A DNA stretch of 64,000 nucleotides from Flintibacter muris (GTDB lineage: Bacteria > Bacillota > Clostridia > Oscillospirales > Oscillospiraceae): positions 1 to 64,000 of the forward strand of contig NZ_CALPCP010000014.1 of NCBI RefSeq assembly GCF_943192995.1, given 5' to 3'. Each line of letters begins with the position of its first letter. Position 1 is the first letter of the stretch. The notes under the pieces were generated by a model. That model was given only the letters and a program-made list of their open reading frames with translations. It was not told the origin of the DNA and did not search any database. Shown here piece by piece: positions 42,233 to 50,713 of this stretch. The position numbers were made by a program, and so were the translations under genes.

Positions 42233-43594
42233 TCAGCCCTCCCCCTGGCGGTTGTCTCTGGCCGACCAGCCGGCGGTCAGGGTGTCGCCGCCGGCCTCGG
42301 TGTAGGTGAGCAGCAGCTCCTCCCCGCTCAGGCCCCGGGCCGACAGGGCGGCAGCCCCCTGTCTGGGAGGCAGGACCAGAGATGCGGCGCCGTTGTTGGT
42401 ATAGCTGCGCAGATAGAGAGAAAACTGGACCACCTCGCCCCCCTCTACCACAAAGCGGGCGGCCCGCCCGCTCTCCGTCAGAACGGGGATGCCGTTGAGA
42501 CTGTAGCCAAAATCGATCTCCCAGCCCTGCTGTGTGGCCTGGGTGGACATGAGGTAGAGCCGGGCCTCGCCGCACCTGGTCCCCATGGCGGACAGGGCGA
42601 TCTGGCGGCAGGTCTCTACGCTGTCGAAAAGGGTCCCCGCCTCCCCCTGGCTCAAAACGGGGAACAGCCCGCCGCCCTCCCGGCCCTCATACTGATACTG
42701 GGCCACCCCTCGGTCGGACAGGCGCACGCTGTCATCCCCGCTGCGGGCCACCTGTTCGTCGGTGGAGTAGAAGCTGGTGGAGTTGAGTGAGAAGCCCAGG
42801 TCCTGGACCAGAGCCCGGAGAGTCTCCTGTCCGGCGCTCATAGGGTTGGCGGCGGTGTACACCGCCGGGGCGGGCATCTGGGAGAAGAGGAGGGTATCGG
42901 GGTCCAGTTCCCGGTAGTAGTCCGACTCAAAGGCGTAAAAGGCCCCGTTGTCCGTCAGTCCGGACAGCGCTCCGGCCAGGGAGAAGGGGTCGGCCACCTC
43001 AGAGCGGCACCGGTAGTAGTTTCCGCTTTTCTCGTCCCGGTAGTACAGGTCCACCCCGTCCTCCCAAACGGTGAGCACCAGGCGGCGGACGGTGGCCGTC
43101 AGCGGGGTATCCCCTCCGGACAGCCAGCCCGCCAGCACAGGCATAGGGATCTGGCCCTGAAAGTCCATATACACGCCCAGAGAGCTGGTAAGGGCGCTCT
43201 CCCATTGCTGGCGGCCAATCCGCTCCGGCTCGCCGGCGCTGGACAGCGCCTCCACCAGCGACCCGGCCACCTGTTGGAACAGCTCCTGACAGGCCGCCTG
43301 GTCATACTGCAAGCCGCAGCGTATCCCCTCCGTCCCCTCGGGCACGCTGAAGCTGTCCGGAAGGCCGGCCCCCACCGGAATGTTGGCCACCATGGCCATG
43401 GGCAGCGCCCCCGAGCTCCGGCTGTCTCCCTGGACCTGACCGGGGGCAGTCTGACGGCCCTCCTCCCGGAGCAGACCCCGCAGGGGGGTCACCAGCGGGG
43501 TCTGGGCGGCCAGCCACAGGGCAGATATGGTCAGCAGGATGATCAGCACATCCTTGAGCAGCTCCACTGTCCAGATTCTTCTGTTATGTCCCAT
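42233..43594 (-). CDS. yycH: YycH, WalK-regulating membrane protein
   Basis: 453 residues. N-terminal membrane helix (LLKDVLIILLTISALWLAAQ), large extracytoplasmic part. The ATG at 43594 overlaps the end of walK and is preceded by GAGGGA. Its C-terminal half resembles YycI, as usual for this pair. Anchors outside the membrane with WalK. Confidence 0.85.
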   Translation of the reverse strand: MGHNRRIWTVELLKDVLIILLTISALWLAAQTPLVTPLRGLLREEGRQTAPGQVQGDSRSSGALPMAMVANIPVGAGLPDSFSVPEGTEGIRCGLQYDQAACQELFQQVAGSLVEALSSAGEPERIGRQQWESALTSSLGVYMDFQGQIPMPVLAGWLSGGDTPLTATVRRLVLTVWEDGVDLYYRDEKSGNYYRCRSEVADPFSLAGALSGLTDNGAFYAFESDYYRELDPDTLLFSQMPAPAVYTAANPMSAGQETLRALVQDLGFSLNSTSFYSTDEQVARSGDDSVRLSDRGVAQYQYEGREGGGLFPVLSQGEAGTLFDSVETCRQIALSAMGTRCGEARLYLMSTQATQQGWEIDFGYSLNGIPVLTESGRAARFVVEGGEVVQFSLYLRSYTNNGAASLVLPPRQGAAALSARGLSGEELLLTYTEAGGDTLTAGWSARDNRQGEG

Positions 43595-45362
43595 CGCCCG
43601 GTCCCTCAATGTTCAGGTCCAGCCGGATCATCAGTCCGGGGCCCTCCTTGTTCAGCAGGACAATCCGTCCCCGGTGGCGCTCCACAATCTCCTTGGCAAT
43701 GGACAGTCCCAGGCCGGTGCCCCCCGACTGTCGGGAGCGGGCCTTGTCCACCCGGTAGAACCGCTCAAAGATGCGGGGGCGGTCCTCCTCGGGAATGCCA
43801 ATGCCGTCGTCATCCACAATCATCCACACTCTGTCCCGCTTCCGTCCGGCGTAGATATCGATATGCCCCCCGTCGGGGGTATATTTGATGGAGTTGGATA
43901 CGATATTCATGATTACTTGCAGCACCCGCTCCCGGTCGGCCAGAATTTCAGGCAAATCGGGCTCCAGGTCCAGGGTGAGGGTGTGGTTGTGCTTTTGGGC
44001 CTCCATGTAGACGGCGTTGTAAATGTCCTTCACCGCCTCGCCAAAGGGGAAGCGGGACAGCTTGAGCTCGTCCCGCTCCGAGTCAAAGCGGGACAGGGTA
44101 AGCAGGTCCTGCACGATATGGGTCATCCGGTCGCTCTCGTTGAGGATGACGCCCAAAAACTTCTTCTCCATATTGGGGGGCATCTCCCCGGTGTTGTCGA
44201 TAAGGGTCTCGGCATAGGAGCGGATGTTGGTCAGGGGGGTGCGCAGCTCGTGGGACACATTGGCCACAAATTCCCGGCGCATCTCCTCGTTTTTCCGCTG
44301 CTCGGTGACGTCGTGGAGGACCACCAGCACGCCGCCCCCCGCCCTTCCCCGGTCGAAGGGGGCCATCAGCAGCTGAAGGAAACAGTCGCGGACCTGAAGC
44401 TCCCCCTCCAGGTGGTCGGGGACATCCAGCACCCGCTCCAGGGGGGCGATCAGACCAAACAGCTCCCCGTAGGTGGTCTCCGACCCGATAGCCCGGCGGA
44501 GCATCCGGTTGGCGGCGGGGTTGGAGTGGATGACCAGGCCCTCTTTTGAAAAGGCCACCACGCCGTCGGTCATGTGGAGGAAAAGGGTGTCCAGTTTGTT
44601 GCGCTCGTTCTCCACCTGGCGCAGGGTGTCCTGAAGCTGGCCGGCCATGTCGTTAAAGGTGTCGGTCAGCACGCCGATCTCATCCTGGGAGGGCACCTTG
44701 ATCTTTTGGGAAAAGTCCCGCTCCGCCACCCGCATGGCCCCCTCAGTCAGGCTCTGGATGGGGGTGACCATGGTTTTGGACAGCAGGAAGGACAGCAGAA
44801 TGGAGATGACCAGGCCGAAGATCAATGCCTCGATAATCAGCACCAGCATCTGATCGGTCAGGTCGTTGGAGGTGGACTTGTTGTCCACAATATAGATAAT
44901 ATAGTCCTCGCCGCCCCGGTGGACGGGAATGGCCACATCCATATAGTCCAGGGCCAGGTTGCTCTCGTCCCCCACCTCGCCGGTGGTCAGGCCGGTGGTC
45001 AAAGCAAAGGTCAGGTTTTCGGTGTACTCCAGCTGGGCCTCCCCCCCGTCGGGGGAGACACGGACTACGCCGCTGCCGTCCAGAATGTAAAGCTTGCGGT
45101 TGCGGTTGTCCACGCCCAGCTCGCCCACATAGGCGTCCAGCACCAGGTCCAGCTGGACCGCCCCGTCCTCCTCCTCCTCTGAGGGGGTGGTCAGGTCGTG
45201 AAGGAGCAGCGGGTCGCCAAATACGTCGGCCATCTGGCTGTAAAAATCCTCCAGGTAAAAGGCGGTCACCGAGTTAATCAGAAAGGCCCCAACCACCATC
45301 ATCAACGACAGGATCAGCAAAACCATAATCATAACCAGCTTCATATGCAGGCTGCGCAGCAT
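43584..45362 (-). CDS. walK: Sensor histidine kinase WalK/VicK
   Basis: 592 residues. TM1 (8-30), extracytoplasmic sensor domain (31-172), TM2 (173-195), HAMP (196-248), PAS (about 255-355), HisKA with the phosphorylated His371 (FVANVSHELRTPL), and ATPase domain with N-, G1- and G2-boxes (NIVSNSIKYTPDGG; DDGIGIPEED; GGTGLGLSIA). Senses wall status and phosphorylates WalR. An acidic EEEED run lies in the sensor loop. Confidence 0.95.
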   Translation of the reverse strand: MLRSLHMKLVMIMVLLILSLMMVVGAFLINSVTAFYLEDFYSQMADVFGDPLLLHDLTTPSEEEEDGAVQLDLVLDAYVGELGVDNRNRKLYILDGSGVVRVSPDGGEAQLEYTENLTFALTTGLTTGEVGDESNLALDYMDVAIPVHRGGEDYIIYIVDNKSTSNDLTDQMLVLIIEALIFGLVISILLSFLLSKTMVTPIQSLTEGAMRVAERDFSQKIKVPSQDEIGVLTDTFNDMAGQLQDTLRQVENERNKLDTLFLHMTDGVVAFSKEGLVIHSNPAANRMLRRAIGSETTYGELFGLIAPLERVLDVPDHLEGELQVRDCFLQLLMAPFDRGRAGGGVLVVLHDVTEQRKNEEMRREFVANVSHELRTPLTNIRSYAETLIDNTGEMPPNMEKKFLGVILNESDRMTHIVQDLLTLSRFDSERDELKLSRFPFGEAVKDIYNAVYMEAQKHNHTLTLDLEPDLPEILADRERVLQVIMNIVSNSIKYTPDGGHIDIYAGRKRDRVWMIVDDDGIGIPEEDRPRIFERFYRVDKARSRQSGGTGLGLSIAKEIVERHRGRIVLLNKEGPGLMIRLDLNIEGPGDGT

Positions 45363-45413
45363 GGCGGGACCTCCTTTCAGATTTCAGCCTCCCCTGAAAA
45401 GGGAGCCGGGGCG

Positions 45414-46118
45414 TTATTCGCCAAAGTAGTAGCCCATCCCCCGCTTGGTCTTGATGAACATGGGGGAGGCGGGGTCGTCCTCGATCTTTTCACGCAGGCG
45501 GCGGACGGCCACGTCCACAGCCCGGACGTCGCCCACGTAGCCCTCATAGTTCCACACGTGCTCCATCAGGGCCTCCCGGGAGAAAATCTTCCCCGGACGG
45601 GCGGCCAGAAAGCGGATCAGGTCGTATTCCCGCTGAGTCAGGTCCAGGGGAGTGCCGTCCTTAAAGATGGTGGCCCGCTCCTCGTCTACCTGCACCCGGT
45701 GGCCCAGGGGAGTCTCCGGCTGGGGCGCGGGCGCCGGAGCGGCGGGAACCATGGACACCCGGCGGATGTTGGCCTTCACCCGGGCCATCAGCTCCCGGTT
45801 TTTAAAGGGCTTGGTGATGTAGTCGTCCGCCCCCAGCTCCAGGCCCCGGACCTTGTCGTCCTCCTCCTCCCGGGCGGTGAGCATGACAATAGGGACGGCC
45901 GACCCCGCCTGGCGGAGCTTCTGGCACACATCAAAGCCGCTCATACCGGGCAGCATCAGGTCCAGAAGCACCAGATCCGGGTTCTGCTCCAGGGCCAGCT
46001 GCAAGCCGGTAGGGCCGTCCAGCGCCTCCAGGGTGTCGTATCCCTCCTTTGTCAGATTAAAGGACAGAATGTCCACAATACTCTGCTCGTCCTCTACGAT
46101 CAGGACCTTTTTTGCCAT
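45414..46118 (-). CDS. walR: Response regulator WalR/VicR
   Basis: 234 residues. Receiver domain with acceptor Asp53 (LVLLDLMLPGMSG), Ala/Pro-rich linker, and an OmpR-type winged helix (LTQREYDLIRFLA; VDVAVRRLREKIEDDP; TKRGMGYYF). Controls cell-wall hydrolase genes. AGGAGG precedes the ATG. Confidence 0.96.
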   Translation of the reverse strand: MAKKVLIVEDEQSIVDILSFNLTKEGYDTLEALDGPTGLQLALEQNPDLVLLDLMLPGMSGFDVCQKLRQAGSAVPIVMLTAREEEDDKVRGLELGADDYITKPFKNRELMARVKANIRRVSMVPAAPAPAPQPETPLGHRVQVDEERATIFKDGTPLDLTQREYDLIRFLAARPGKIFSREALMEHVWNYEGYVGDVRAVDVAVRRLREKIEDDPASPMFIKTKRGMGYYFGE

Positions 46119-46142
46119 TTGTTAACCTCCTTTTCTGCCCGC

Positions 46143-46685
46143 TTACAGGCCCAGCAACACCTTTACCTTCAATGTGGTGGACACCGTTTTGCCGTCGGTA
46201 ATGGTGCCGTCCATCACCTGCCTGACCAGCTCGTCAAAGGGCATGGTGACCACGTCCAGAAATTCGTCCTCGTCCAGGTGCTGCCTCTTCCGGGTGAGCC
46301 CCCGGGCCAGATACATGTGCAGCGCCTCGTCACAAAAGCCGGGGGAGGCCAGGCTGTAGCCCAGATAGGTCCACTCCGCCGCCTCCAGACCGGTCTCCTC
46401 GCTCAGCTCCCGCTGAGCGCCCAGCAGACGGTCCTCCTCCGCGCCGTGGTCCAGCTTGCCCGCGGGCAGCTCCAGCAGCAGCTGCTGGATGGGATAGCGG
46501 TACTGCTTGACCAGATAGACGGTGTTGTCCTTGTCCAGGGCCAGCACCGCCACCCCGCCGGGATGGTAGACTACCTCCCGGGCGGCCAGCGTGCCGTTGG
46601 GCAGCCGGGCCTGATCCAGGGTCACCTTGATAATCTTCCCCTCAAAAATCGTCTCACTGCTTACCATCTTTTCGCTCAGATCCAT
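46143..46685 (-). CDS. NUDIX hydrolase, ADP-ribose pyrophosphatase type
   Basis: 180 residues. NUDIX box GxLDHGAEEDRLLGAQRELSEETGL (starting about residue 81), the YRYPIQQLLLELPAGK motif and a downstream YSLASPGFCDE region, all as in ADP-ribose pyrophosphatases (NudF). I start at the ATG at 46685 (AGGAGG at 9 nt); an ATG 6 nt earlier sits too close. First gene of the envelope run. Confidence 0.9.
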   Translation of the reverse strand: MDLSEKMVSSETIFEGKIIKVTLDQARLPNGTLAAREVVYHPGGVAVLALDKDNTVYLVKQYRYPIQQLLLELPAGKLDHGAEEDRLLGAQRELSEETGLEAAEWTYLGYSLASPGFCDEALHMYLARGLTRKRQHLDEDEFLDVVTMPFDELVRQVMDGTITDGKTVSTTLKVKVLLGL

Positions 46686-46726
46686 AATCATAATCCTCCT
46701 TGCGGATTTTGTGCTCAGTTAGAGGT

Positions 46727-46755
46727 AGTATAACACAAGTAAGGCTTTTGGTAAA
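46727..46755 (-). promoter_or_regulatory. Promoter of the NUDIX-walRK run
   Basis: -35 TTTACC (46750-46755), 17 bp, -10 TATACT (46727-46732) on the minus strand. The -35 is weak. Confidence 0.5.
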
Positions 46756-46776
46756 GATGCGCAATGGATTTTACAC

Positions 46777-46903
46777 GGAAATCAATTTTTAGAACATCCA
46801 GCCGCATTTGTAGGGCGGGACGACCCGGCCCGCCGCTGGTTGACAGCTTTTTTGGGCGGCGCGCCGAGGCCGTCGCGCCCTACAGCGCCAAAATTGATTT
46901 CCT
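46777..46903. repeat. Foldback repeat between NUDIX and HTH genes
   Basis: Outer arms GGAAATCAATTTT / AAAATTGATTTCC and inner arms TGTAGGGCGGGACGACCCGG / CCGAGGCCGTCGCGCCCTAC (imperfect) make one long hairpin of about 127 bp. A variant of the dispersed GC-rich palindromes. Confidence 0.7.
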
Positions 46904-46920
46904 TGTGGACTTTCACTGGA

Positions 46921-46945
46921 AAAACCCGCCCCAACGGGCGGGTTT
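46921..46945 (-). terminator. Terminator of the 75-aa HTH gene
   Basis: AAACCCGCCC-GTTG-GGGCGGGTTTTT on the minus strand, touching the stop codon. Confidence 0.8.
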
Positions 46946-47172
46946 CAGTCCCGAAATTCAAACAGCTTGCAAACCGGCACCTCAAGTGCGTCTGCAATAC
47001 GGAAAATCACATCCAGAGAAGTTCCCGTTCTGGCCAGCTCAATATTTCCCATGTGGACACGCTCGATATCCACCATCTCCGCAAGCTTTGCCTGTGTCAG
47101 CTTTTTCTTTCTGCGGTAATAGTGCACATTCATGCCTAATTGCTCATATTTTTCCATTTGCGTTGCATCCAT
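46945..47172 (-). CDS. Small XRE-family regulator
   Basis: 75 residues, almost only the HTH: RRKKKLTQAKLAEMVDIERVHMGNIELAR, then LEVPVCKLFEF. Compact single-domain repressor type. Divergent from the 84-aa gene; two inverted repeats lie between them. Confidence 0.85.
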   Translation of the reverse strand: MDATQMEKYEQLGMNVHYYRRKKKLTQAKLAEMVDIERVHMGNIELARTGTSLDVIFRIADALEVPVCKLFEFRD

Positions 47173-47182
47173 AGAACCACCA

Positions 47183-47239
47183 TAAACAGTATAGGACCAT
47201 TCACTGTTTATTTAAACATCTTTAAATTTATCTAAAGAT
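47183..47239. promoter_or_regulatory. Two inverted repeats between divergent genes
   Basis: TAAACAGT-N12-ACTGTTTA (47183-47210) and ATCTTTA-N8-TAAAGAT (47218-47239). Likely operators for the adjacent HTH protein. Confidence 0.55.
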
Positions 47240-47241
47240 AA

Positions 47242-47269
47242 TTGACAAGATACATTTTCGGTCTATAAT
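47242..47269 (+). promoter_or_regulatory. Promoter of the 84-aa gene
   Basis: TTGACA (47242-47247), 16 bp, TATAAT (47264-47269): both hexamers match consensus, immediately downstream of the second inverted repeat. Confidence 0.75.
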
Positions 47270-47289
47270 ATGACATAAGGAATGATAAC

Positions 47290-47544
47290 ATGGACCAATA
47301 TATGGAGATGCTGACCCACATGCTGAAAAATCAACCCGCCAAAATCGAAGTAACCTTTCCCAATCTCAGCTTCCGTGCGGATGAAATTGTCAGCACCGCC
47401 GCCTTTCAGGCTCTGCTGCAAATTCAAAAAATACTCCAGGACAATTCCCTGAGCGACAGGGAGTGCTTCTACAAAATTGAAGCCATTGTCTATGAGCTGG
47501 AGCGGATCGGACTCTCCTGCGGCAGCCGGCATGATTTTGGATAG
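47290..47544 (+). CDS. Small protein of unknown function
   Basis: 84 residues, mixed beta/helix (AKIEVTFPNLSF; TAAFQALLQIQKILQD; CFYKIEAIVYELERIG). AAGGA lies 8 nt before the ATG. Divergent from a small HTH gene. No family recognised; no membrane segment. Confidence 0.65.
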   Translation: MDQYMEMLTHMLKNQPAKIEVTFPNLSFRADEIVSTAAFQALLQIQKILQDNSLSDRECFYKIEAIVYELERIGLSCGSRHDFG

Positions 47545-47584
47545 GAAAGGGCTCCCTCAGTGAGGGAGGCTTTTTCAACTGACG

Positions 47585-47622
47585 AAAAGGACCTGTGGCC
47601 ACAGCCGCAGGTCCTTTTTAAT
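47585..47622. terminator. Terminator after rplL and the 84-aa gene
   Basis: AAAAGGACCTG / CAGGTCCTTTT with a TGGCCA-containing loop and T-tracts on both strands. Confidence 0.8.
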
Positions 47623-47639
47623 CGTTGGTATGGAAGAAT

Positions 47640-48017
47640 TTACTTCAGCTCCACCTTGGCACCGGCCTCTTCCAGCTTCTTCTTCAGTTCCTCGGCCTCG
47701 TCCTTGGACACGGCCTCCTTCAGGGTCTTGGGGGCGCCCTCAACGGCGGCCTTGGCCTCAGCCAGGCCCAGACCGGTGATCTCGCGGACGGCCTTGATGA
47801 CCTTGATCTTGGCGGCGGCGTCGAAGCCGGCCAGAACCACGTCGAACTCAGTCTTCTCAGCAGCGGCCTCAGCGGCACCGCCGCCGGCGGCGGGAGCGGC
47901 CATAGCGGCGGCGGACACGCCGAACTCCTCCTCCAGAGCCTTTACCAGCTCGGACAGCTCCAGAACGGTCAGAGCCTTGACTTCCTCGATCATCGCAGTA
48001 ATCTTCTCACTAGCCAT
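47640..48017 (-). CDS. rplL: 50S ribosomal protein L7/L12
   Basis: 125 residues, full length. N-terminal dimer domain, Ala/Gly-rich hinge ([19 protein letters not shown]) and C-terminal factor-binding domain ([20 protein letters not shown]). Starts at the ATG at 48017. Recruits translation factors to the ribosome. Confidence 0.97.
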   Translation of the reverse strand: MASEKITAMIEEVKALTVLELSELVKALEEEFGVSAAAMAAPAAGGGAAEAAAEKTEFDVVLAGFDAAAKIKVIKAVREITGLGLAEAKAAVEGAPKTLKEAVSKDEAEELKKKLEEAGAKVELK

Positions 48018-48089
48018 GATAAATAAACCTCCTATATTGTGTAATATATAATGTGTTGTCACCCTCACTTGGAGGACGTTGTGTGCCGC

Positions 48090-48641
48090 TTACTCAGCGG
48101 CGGCGGGGGCCTCCTCAGCGGGAGCGTCCTGAGCGGCGGGCTCGCCGTTCTTCTCGGCAATGGCTTTCAGCACGATAGCCAGGCTGGTAATGGGAGCCAG
48201 CATCATGCCCAGGGCCTGAGCCTGGAGCACATCCTTGGAGGGCAGCTCGGCCAGGGCCATGATCTCCTCCAGGGAGAGCACCTTGCCGTCCATGAAGCCG
48301 CCCTTGATGTTGAACTTGCCCTCACCCAGCTTCTTGGCGTGCTTGTTGACCACGCGCATAGGGGCAATGGGGTCGCCGGTGCTGGTGGCCAGGGATGTGG
48401 TGCCGTTGAGCACGTCATCCAGCTCCTTCAGGCCGGCGTCGTCCAGGGCGAAGCGGACCAGGGTGTTCTTCACCACAGCGTACTGCACGTCGTTCTGACG
48501 CAGCTCAGCGCGCAGTGCGGTGTCCTCAGCCACGGTGATGCCCTTGTAGTCCACCAGCACGCCGCTGGCGGCGCCCTTCAGCTGCTCTTCCAGAGCGGCC
48601 ACGATGGCCTTCTTCTCGGAAAGGACCTTTGCGTTAGGCAT
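48090..48641 (-). CDS. rplJ: 50S ribosomal protein L10
   Basis: 183 residues. PNAKVLSEKKAIVAALEEQL start, GVLVDYKGITVAEDTALRAE, and an Ala/Glu-rich C-terminal tail binding L7/L12. Starts at the ATG at 48641 (GGAGG upstream). Preceded by its own leader and promoter. rplK-rplA are not upstream and rpoB is not downstream here. Confidence 0.97.
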   Translation of the reverse strand: MPNAKVLSEKKAIVAALEEQLKGAASGVLVDYKGITVAEDTALRAELRQNDVQYAVVKNTLVRFALDDAGLKELDDVLNGTTSLATSTGDPIAPMRVVNKHAKKLGEGKFNIKGGFMDGKVLSLEEIMALAELPSKDVLQAQALGMMLAPITSLAIVLKAIAEKNGEPAAQDAPAEEAPAAAE

Positions 48642-48666
48642 TTTTGGTTTCACCTCCAGAAATTCT

Positions 48667-48786
48667 TCCGCGAAACAAAAAACCTCCCGTCGCAAGACAG
48701 GAGGACAGCACAATCAAAGCATATTCCTTTGAAAGCACTCTCGGCAGGAATTACGCCCGTAAGGGCCCCTGCTGTCTTTGAACGCA
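48667..48786 (-). ncRNA. Ribosomal protein L10 leader
   Basis: About 120 nt of leader before rplJ with the layout of the Firmicute L10 leader: a long imperfect stem, the conserved internal loop region near CCGAGAGTGCTTT, and a terminator at its end (CCTCCTGTC-TTGC-GACGGGAGG then TTTTTT; 48675-48704). L10(L12)4 binding would favour termination and so balance L10/L12 synthesis. Confidence 0.85.
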
Positions 48787-48792
48787 AAGCGG

Positions 48793-48821
48793 ATTATATC
48801 CCAGAGCGGAGAAAATGTCAA
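48793..48821 (-). promoter_or_regulatory. rplJ promoter
   Basis: TTGACA (48816-48821), 17 bp, TATAAT (48793-48798) on the minus strand: full consensus. Confidence 0.88.
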
Positions 48822-48869
48822 GCAATTTTTATAAAAATGTCTCAAGAGAGGAAATGGAGCCAGAAGCTC

Positions 48870-48898
48870 TTGTCAAAAAGAACGGATTAGTATATAAT
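48870..48898 (+). promoter_or_regulatory. Promoter of the TetR-family gene
   Basis: TTGTCA (48870-48875), 17 bp, TATAAT (48893-48898). Back to back with the rplJ promoter. Confidence 0.7.
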
Positions 48899-48933
48899 AT
48901 CTCTGTAAATAAGTAACTATTGCAGGGGGGGAC

Positions 48934-49566
48934 GTGATTGCGCTGGATGACACCAAAACGAGAATCATTCTTGCAGCAATAAAGGCGGTGCGGCAGTATG
49001 GCCTGGAGGGGGTGCGCATCCAGAATGTCAGTGAGTTGGCGGGGATTTCATCCGGGGCGATTTACCGTCACTTTGATGGCAAGGAGCAGCTGCTGGCAGA
49101 GTGTTTTACTTATGTGGACAAACAGGCGGCAGCGATTTTTGAACATTTGGAGTTCAATCCTCTGCGTATGCTCACTGACCCTGTGGGGGCGGTAAAGGGA
49201 TTATGGCTGCCCTATTTTCGGTTTTGGACATCCCACCCGGATGAAACTGTTTTTTACCACCGCTTCCGGGACAGTACATTTTTTCCTCAGTACGACAAAG
49301 GCCGGGATATTACCTATTTTAAGACATTTTTCGGAATGGTTCACGCCTTCAAAAGGGTATTTCCCAGCCTGGACAGAATCAATCAGGACCTGTTATGGCT
49401 CCATGTCCTTACATCCACTGTTATGTACGCAAAATATGTGGTGGAAGGAATACTGCCCAATAACCAGGAAACCGAGGATACCGTGTTTCAGTTTCTGACC
49501 ACTGGATTGAGTGGATATTTGAAACCAGATAAACCGCAAAAAAGCGGTTCATTTTGGGCTGTATGA
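48934..49566 (+). CDS. TetR/AcrR-family regulator
   Basis: 210 residues. HTH at about 8-52 (TRIILAAIKAVRQYGLEGVR; AGISSGAIYRHFDGKEQLLA), then an aromatic-rich ligand domain (YFRFWTSHPDETVFYHRFRD). The GTG at 48934 follows a run of seven G. Upstream of the c-di-GMP genes on the same strand, which it may control. Lower G+C than genes on either side. Confidence 0.85.
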   Translation: MIALDDTKTRIILAAIKAVRQYGLEGVRIQNVSELAGISSGAIYRHFDGKEQLLAECFTYVDKQAAAIFEHLEFNPLRMLTDPVGAVKGLWLPYFRFWTSHPDETVFYHRFRDSTFFPQYDKGRDITYFKTFFGMVHAFKRVFPSLDRINQDLLWLHVLTSTVMYAKYVVEGILPNNQETEDTVFQFLTTGLSGYLKPDKPQKSGSFWAV

Positions 49567-49647
49567 TAATAAACGTTCACTTACGTTGGAATAACCTTCT
49601 TTTTATTTGGAAAACTGTCAGCATCGAATACAAAGGAGGCTATCACT

Positions 49648-49746
49648 ATGTTCAGTCAGGAAACAGCTTTTACATTCTACAATAAAATGGAGATTCAATT
49701 TTCGCTTCAACGCAACATAAGGAAAATTAAGTTGTTTTTAGGATAA
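49648..49746 (+). CDS. 32-aa ORF upstream of the GGDEF gene
   Basis: MFSQETAFTFYNKMEIQFSL then QRNIRKIKLFLG. AAAGGAGG lies 8 nt before the ATG, as strong a ribosome site as any here, and it ends 29 nt before the GGDEF gene. It could be a leader peptide, a small partner protein or the stub of a lost gene. No family recognised. Confidence 0.45.
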   Translation: MFSQETAFTFYNKMEIQFSLQRNIRKIKLFLG

Positions 49747-49775
49747 TTTGAGCAAATATAGTGAGGAGTGCAGTT

Positions 49776-50693
49776 ATGGAAAAAATACTGATTGTTGATG
49801 ATAGTCTCCTGCAAGCGACGCAGCTGAAGACAATCATAGAGGACGAATATGATGTTACCATTGCGCAGACAGCGGAAGATGGCCTGCGCAGAGCGCATGA
49901 TGAAGATTTTTCCCTCATTTTGCTGGACGTAGTGATGCCGGAAATGGATGGATTTACGCTGCTGAAAAAGCTGCAGGAGGAACTCATCACCCAAAATGTC
50001 CCGGTCATTTTGATTACCAGCCTTGCGGACGCGACGAGTGAACAGCGCGGGCTTATTTTAGGGGCCGTGGATTATATTACAAAGCCATATATTCCCCTGA
50101 TTGTCAAAGCGAGAGTGAACACCCACGTCAAGCTGTACCGATACCGCCGGCAAATTGAAGAACAATCTATGACCGATCAGCTGACCGGGGTTGCCAACCG
50201 CCGCAGATACGACCGTTACAGCTTGACGAAATGGCACGAAGCGGCCCGCCTGCAAGTCCCCTTTTCCATCTGTATGTTCGATATCGACCATTTCAAAGTG
50301 TATAACGACACATTTGGTCACCCGGCGGGGGATAAAGTGATCGCTTCTGTGGCAAAAACAATATCCACCTATTTGAAACGCAGTACAGACTTTGTGGCCC
50401 GTTACGGGGGAGAGGAATTTGTGGCAATCTCCATGGGCGAGCCCTCTGAAAAAATATTTGAGTATCTGCAAAAAATCCGGCAGGCGATAGAAGATTTACA
50501 TATTTCCCACAACCCGGATGTGTCCGAATGGGTCACAGTCAGCATAGGGGGCGTTACCGTGATTCCGGAAACGGGGAACGACTATGACATTTACTTGAAA
50601 ATCGCTGATACAATGCTGTATGACGCGAAAAAGAATGGACGCAACAGAGTTGTTTGGGCCGACGAGCAGTTAAAGCAGAAATTTGAAAAATAG
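49776..50693 (+). CDS. Response regulator with GGDEF diguanylate cyclase domain
   Basis: 305 residues. Receiver domain 1-120 (acceptor Asp51 in ILLDVVMPEMDG; Lys103 in YITKPY), then a GGDEF domain 130-300 with active-site GGEEF (211-215) and product-inhibition site RSTD (202-205). Should make cyclic di-GMP from GTP under control of a partner kinase, PleD/WspR-like but with one receiver. The start at 49776 follows GAGGAG. No kinase gene is adjacent; a PilZ effector follows after 20 nt. Confidence 0.92.
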   Translation: MEKILIVDDSLLQATQLKTIIEDEYDVTIAQTAEDGLRRAHDEDFSLILLDVVMPEMDGFTLLKKLQEELITQNVPVILITSLADATSEQRGLILGAVDYITKPYIPLIVKARVNTHVKLYRYRRQIEEQSMTDQLTGVANRRRYDRYSLTKWHEAARLQVPFSICMFDIDHFKVYNDTFGHPAGDKVIASVAKTISTYLKRSTDFVARYGGEEFVAISMGEPSEKIFEYLQKIRQAIEDLHISHNPDVSEWVTVSIGGVTVIPETGNDYDIYLKIADTMLYDAKKNGRNRVVWADEQLKQKFEK

Positions 50694-50713
50694 GCAAAAC
50701 CGGGAGTAAACGT

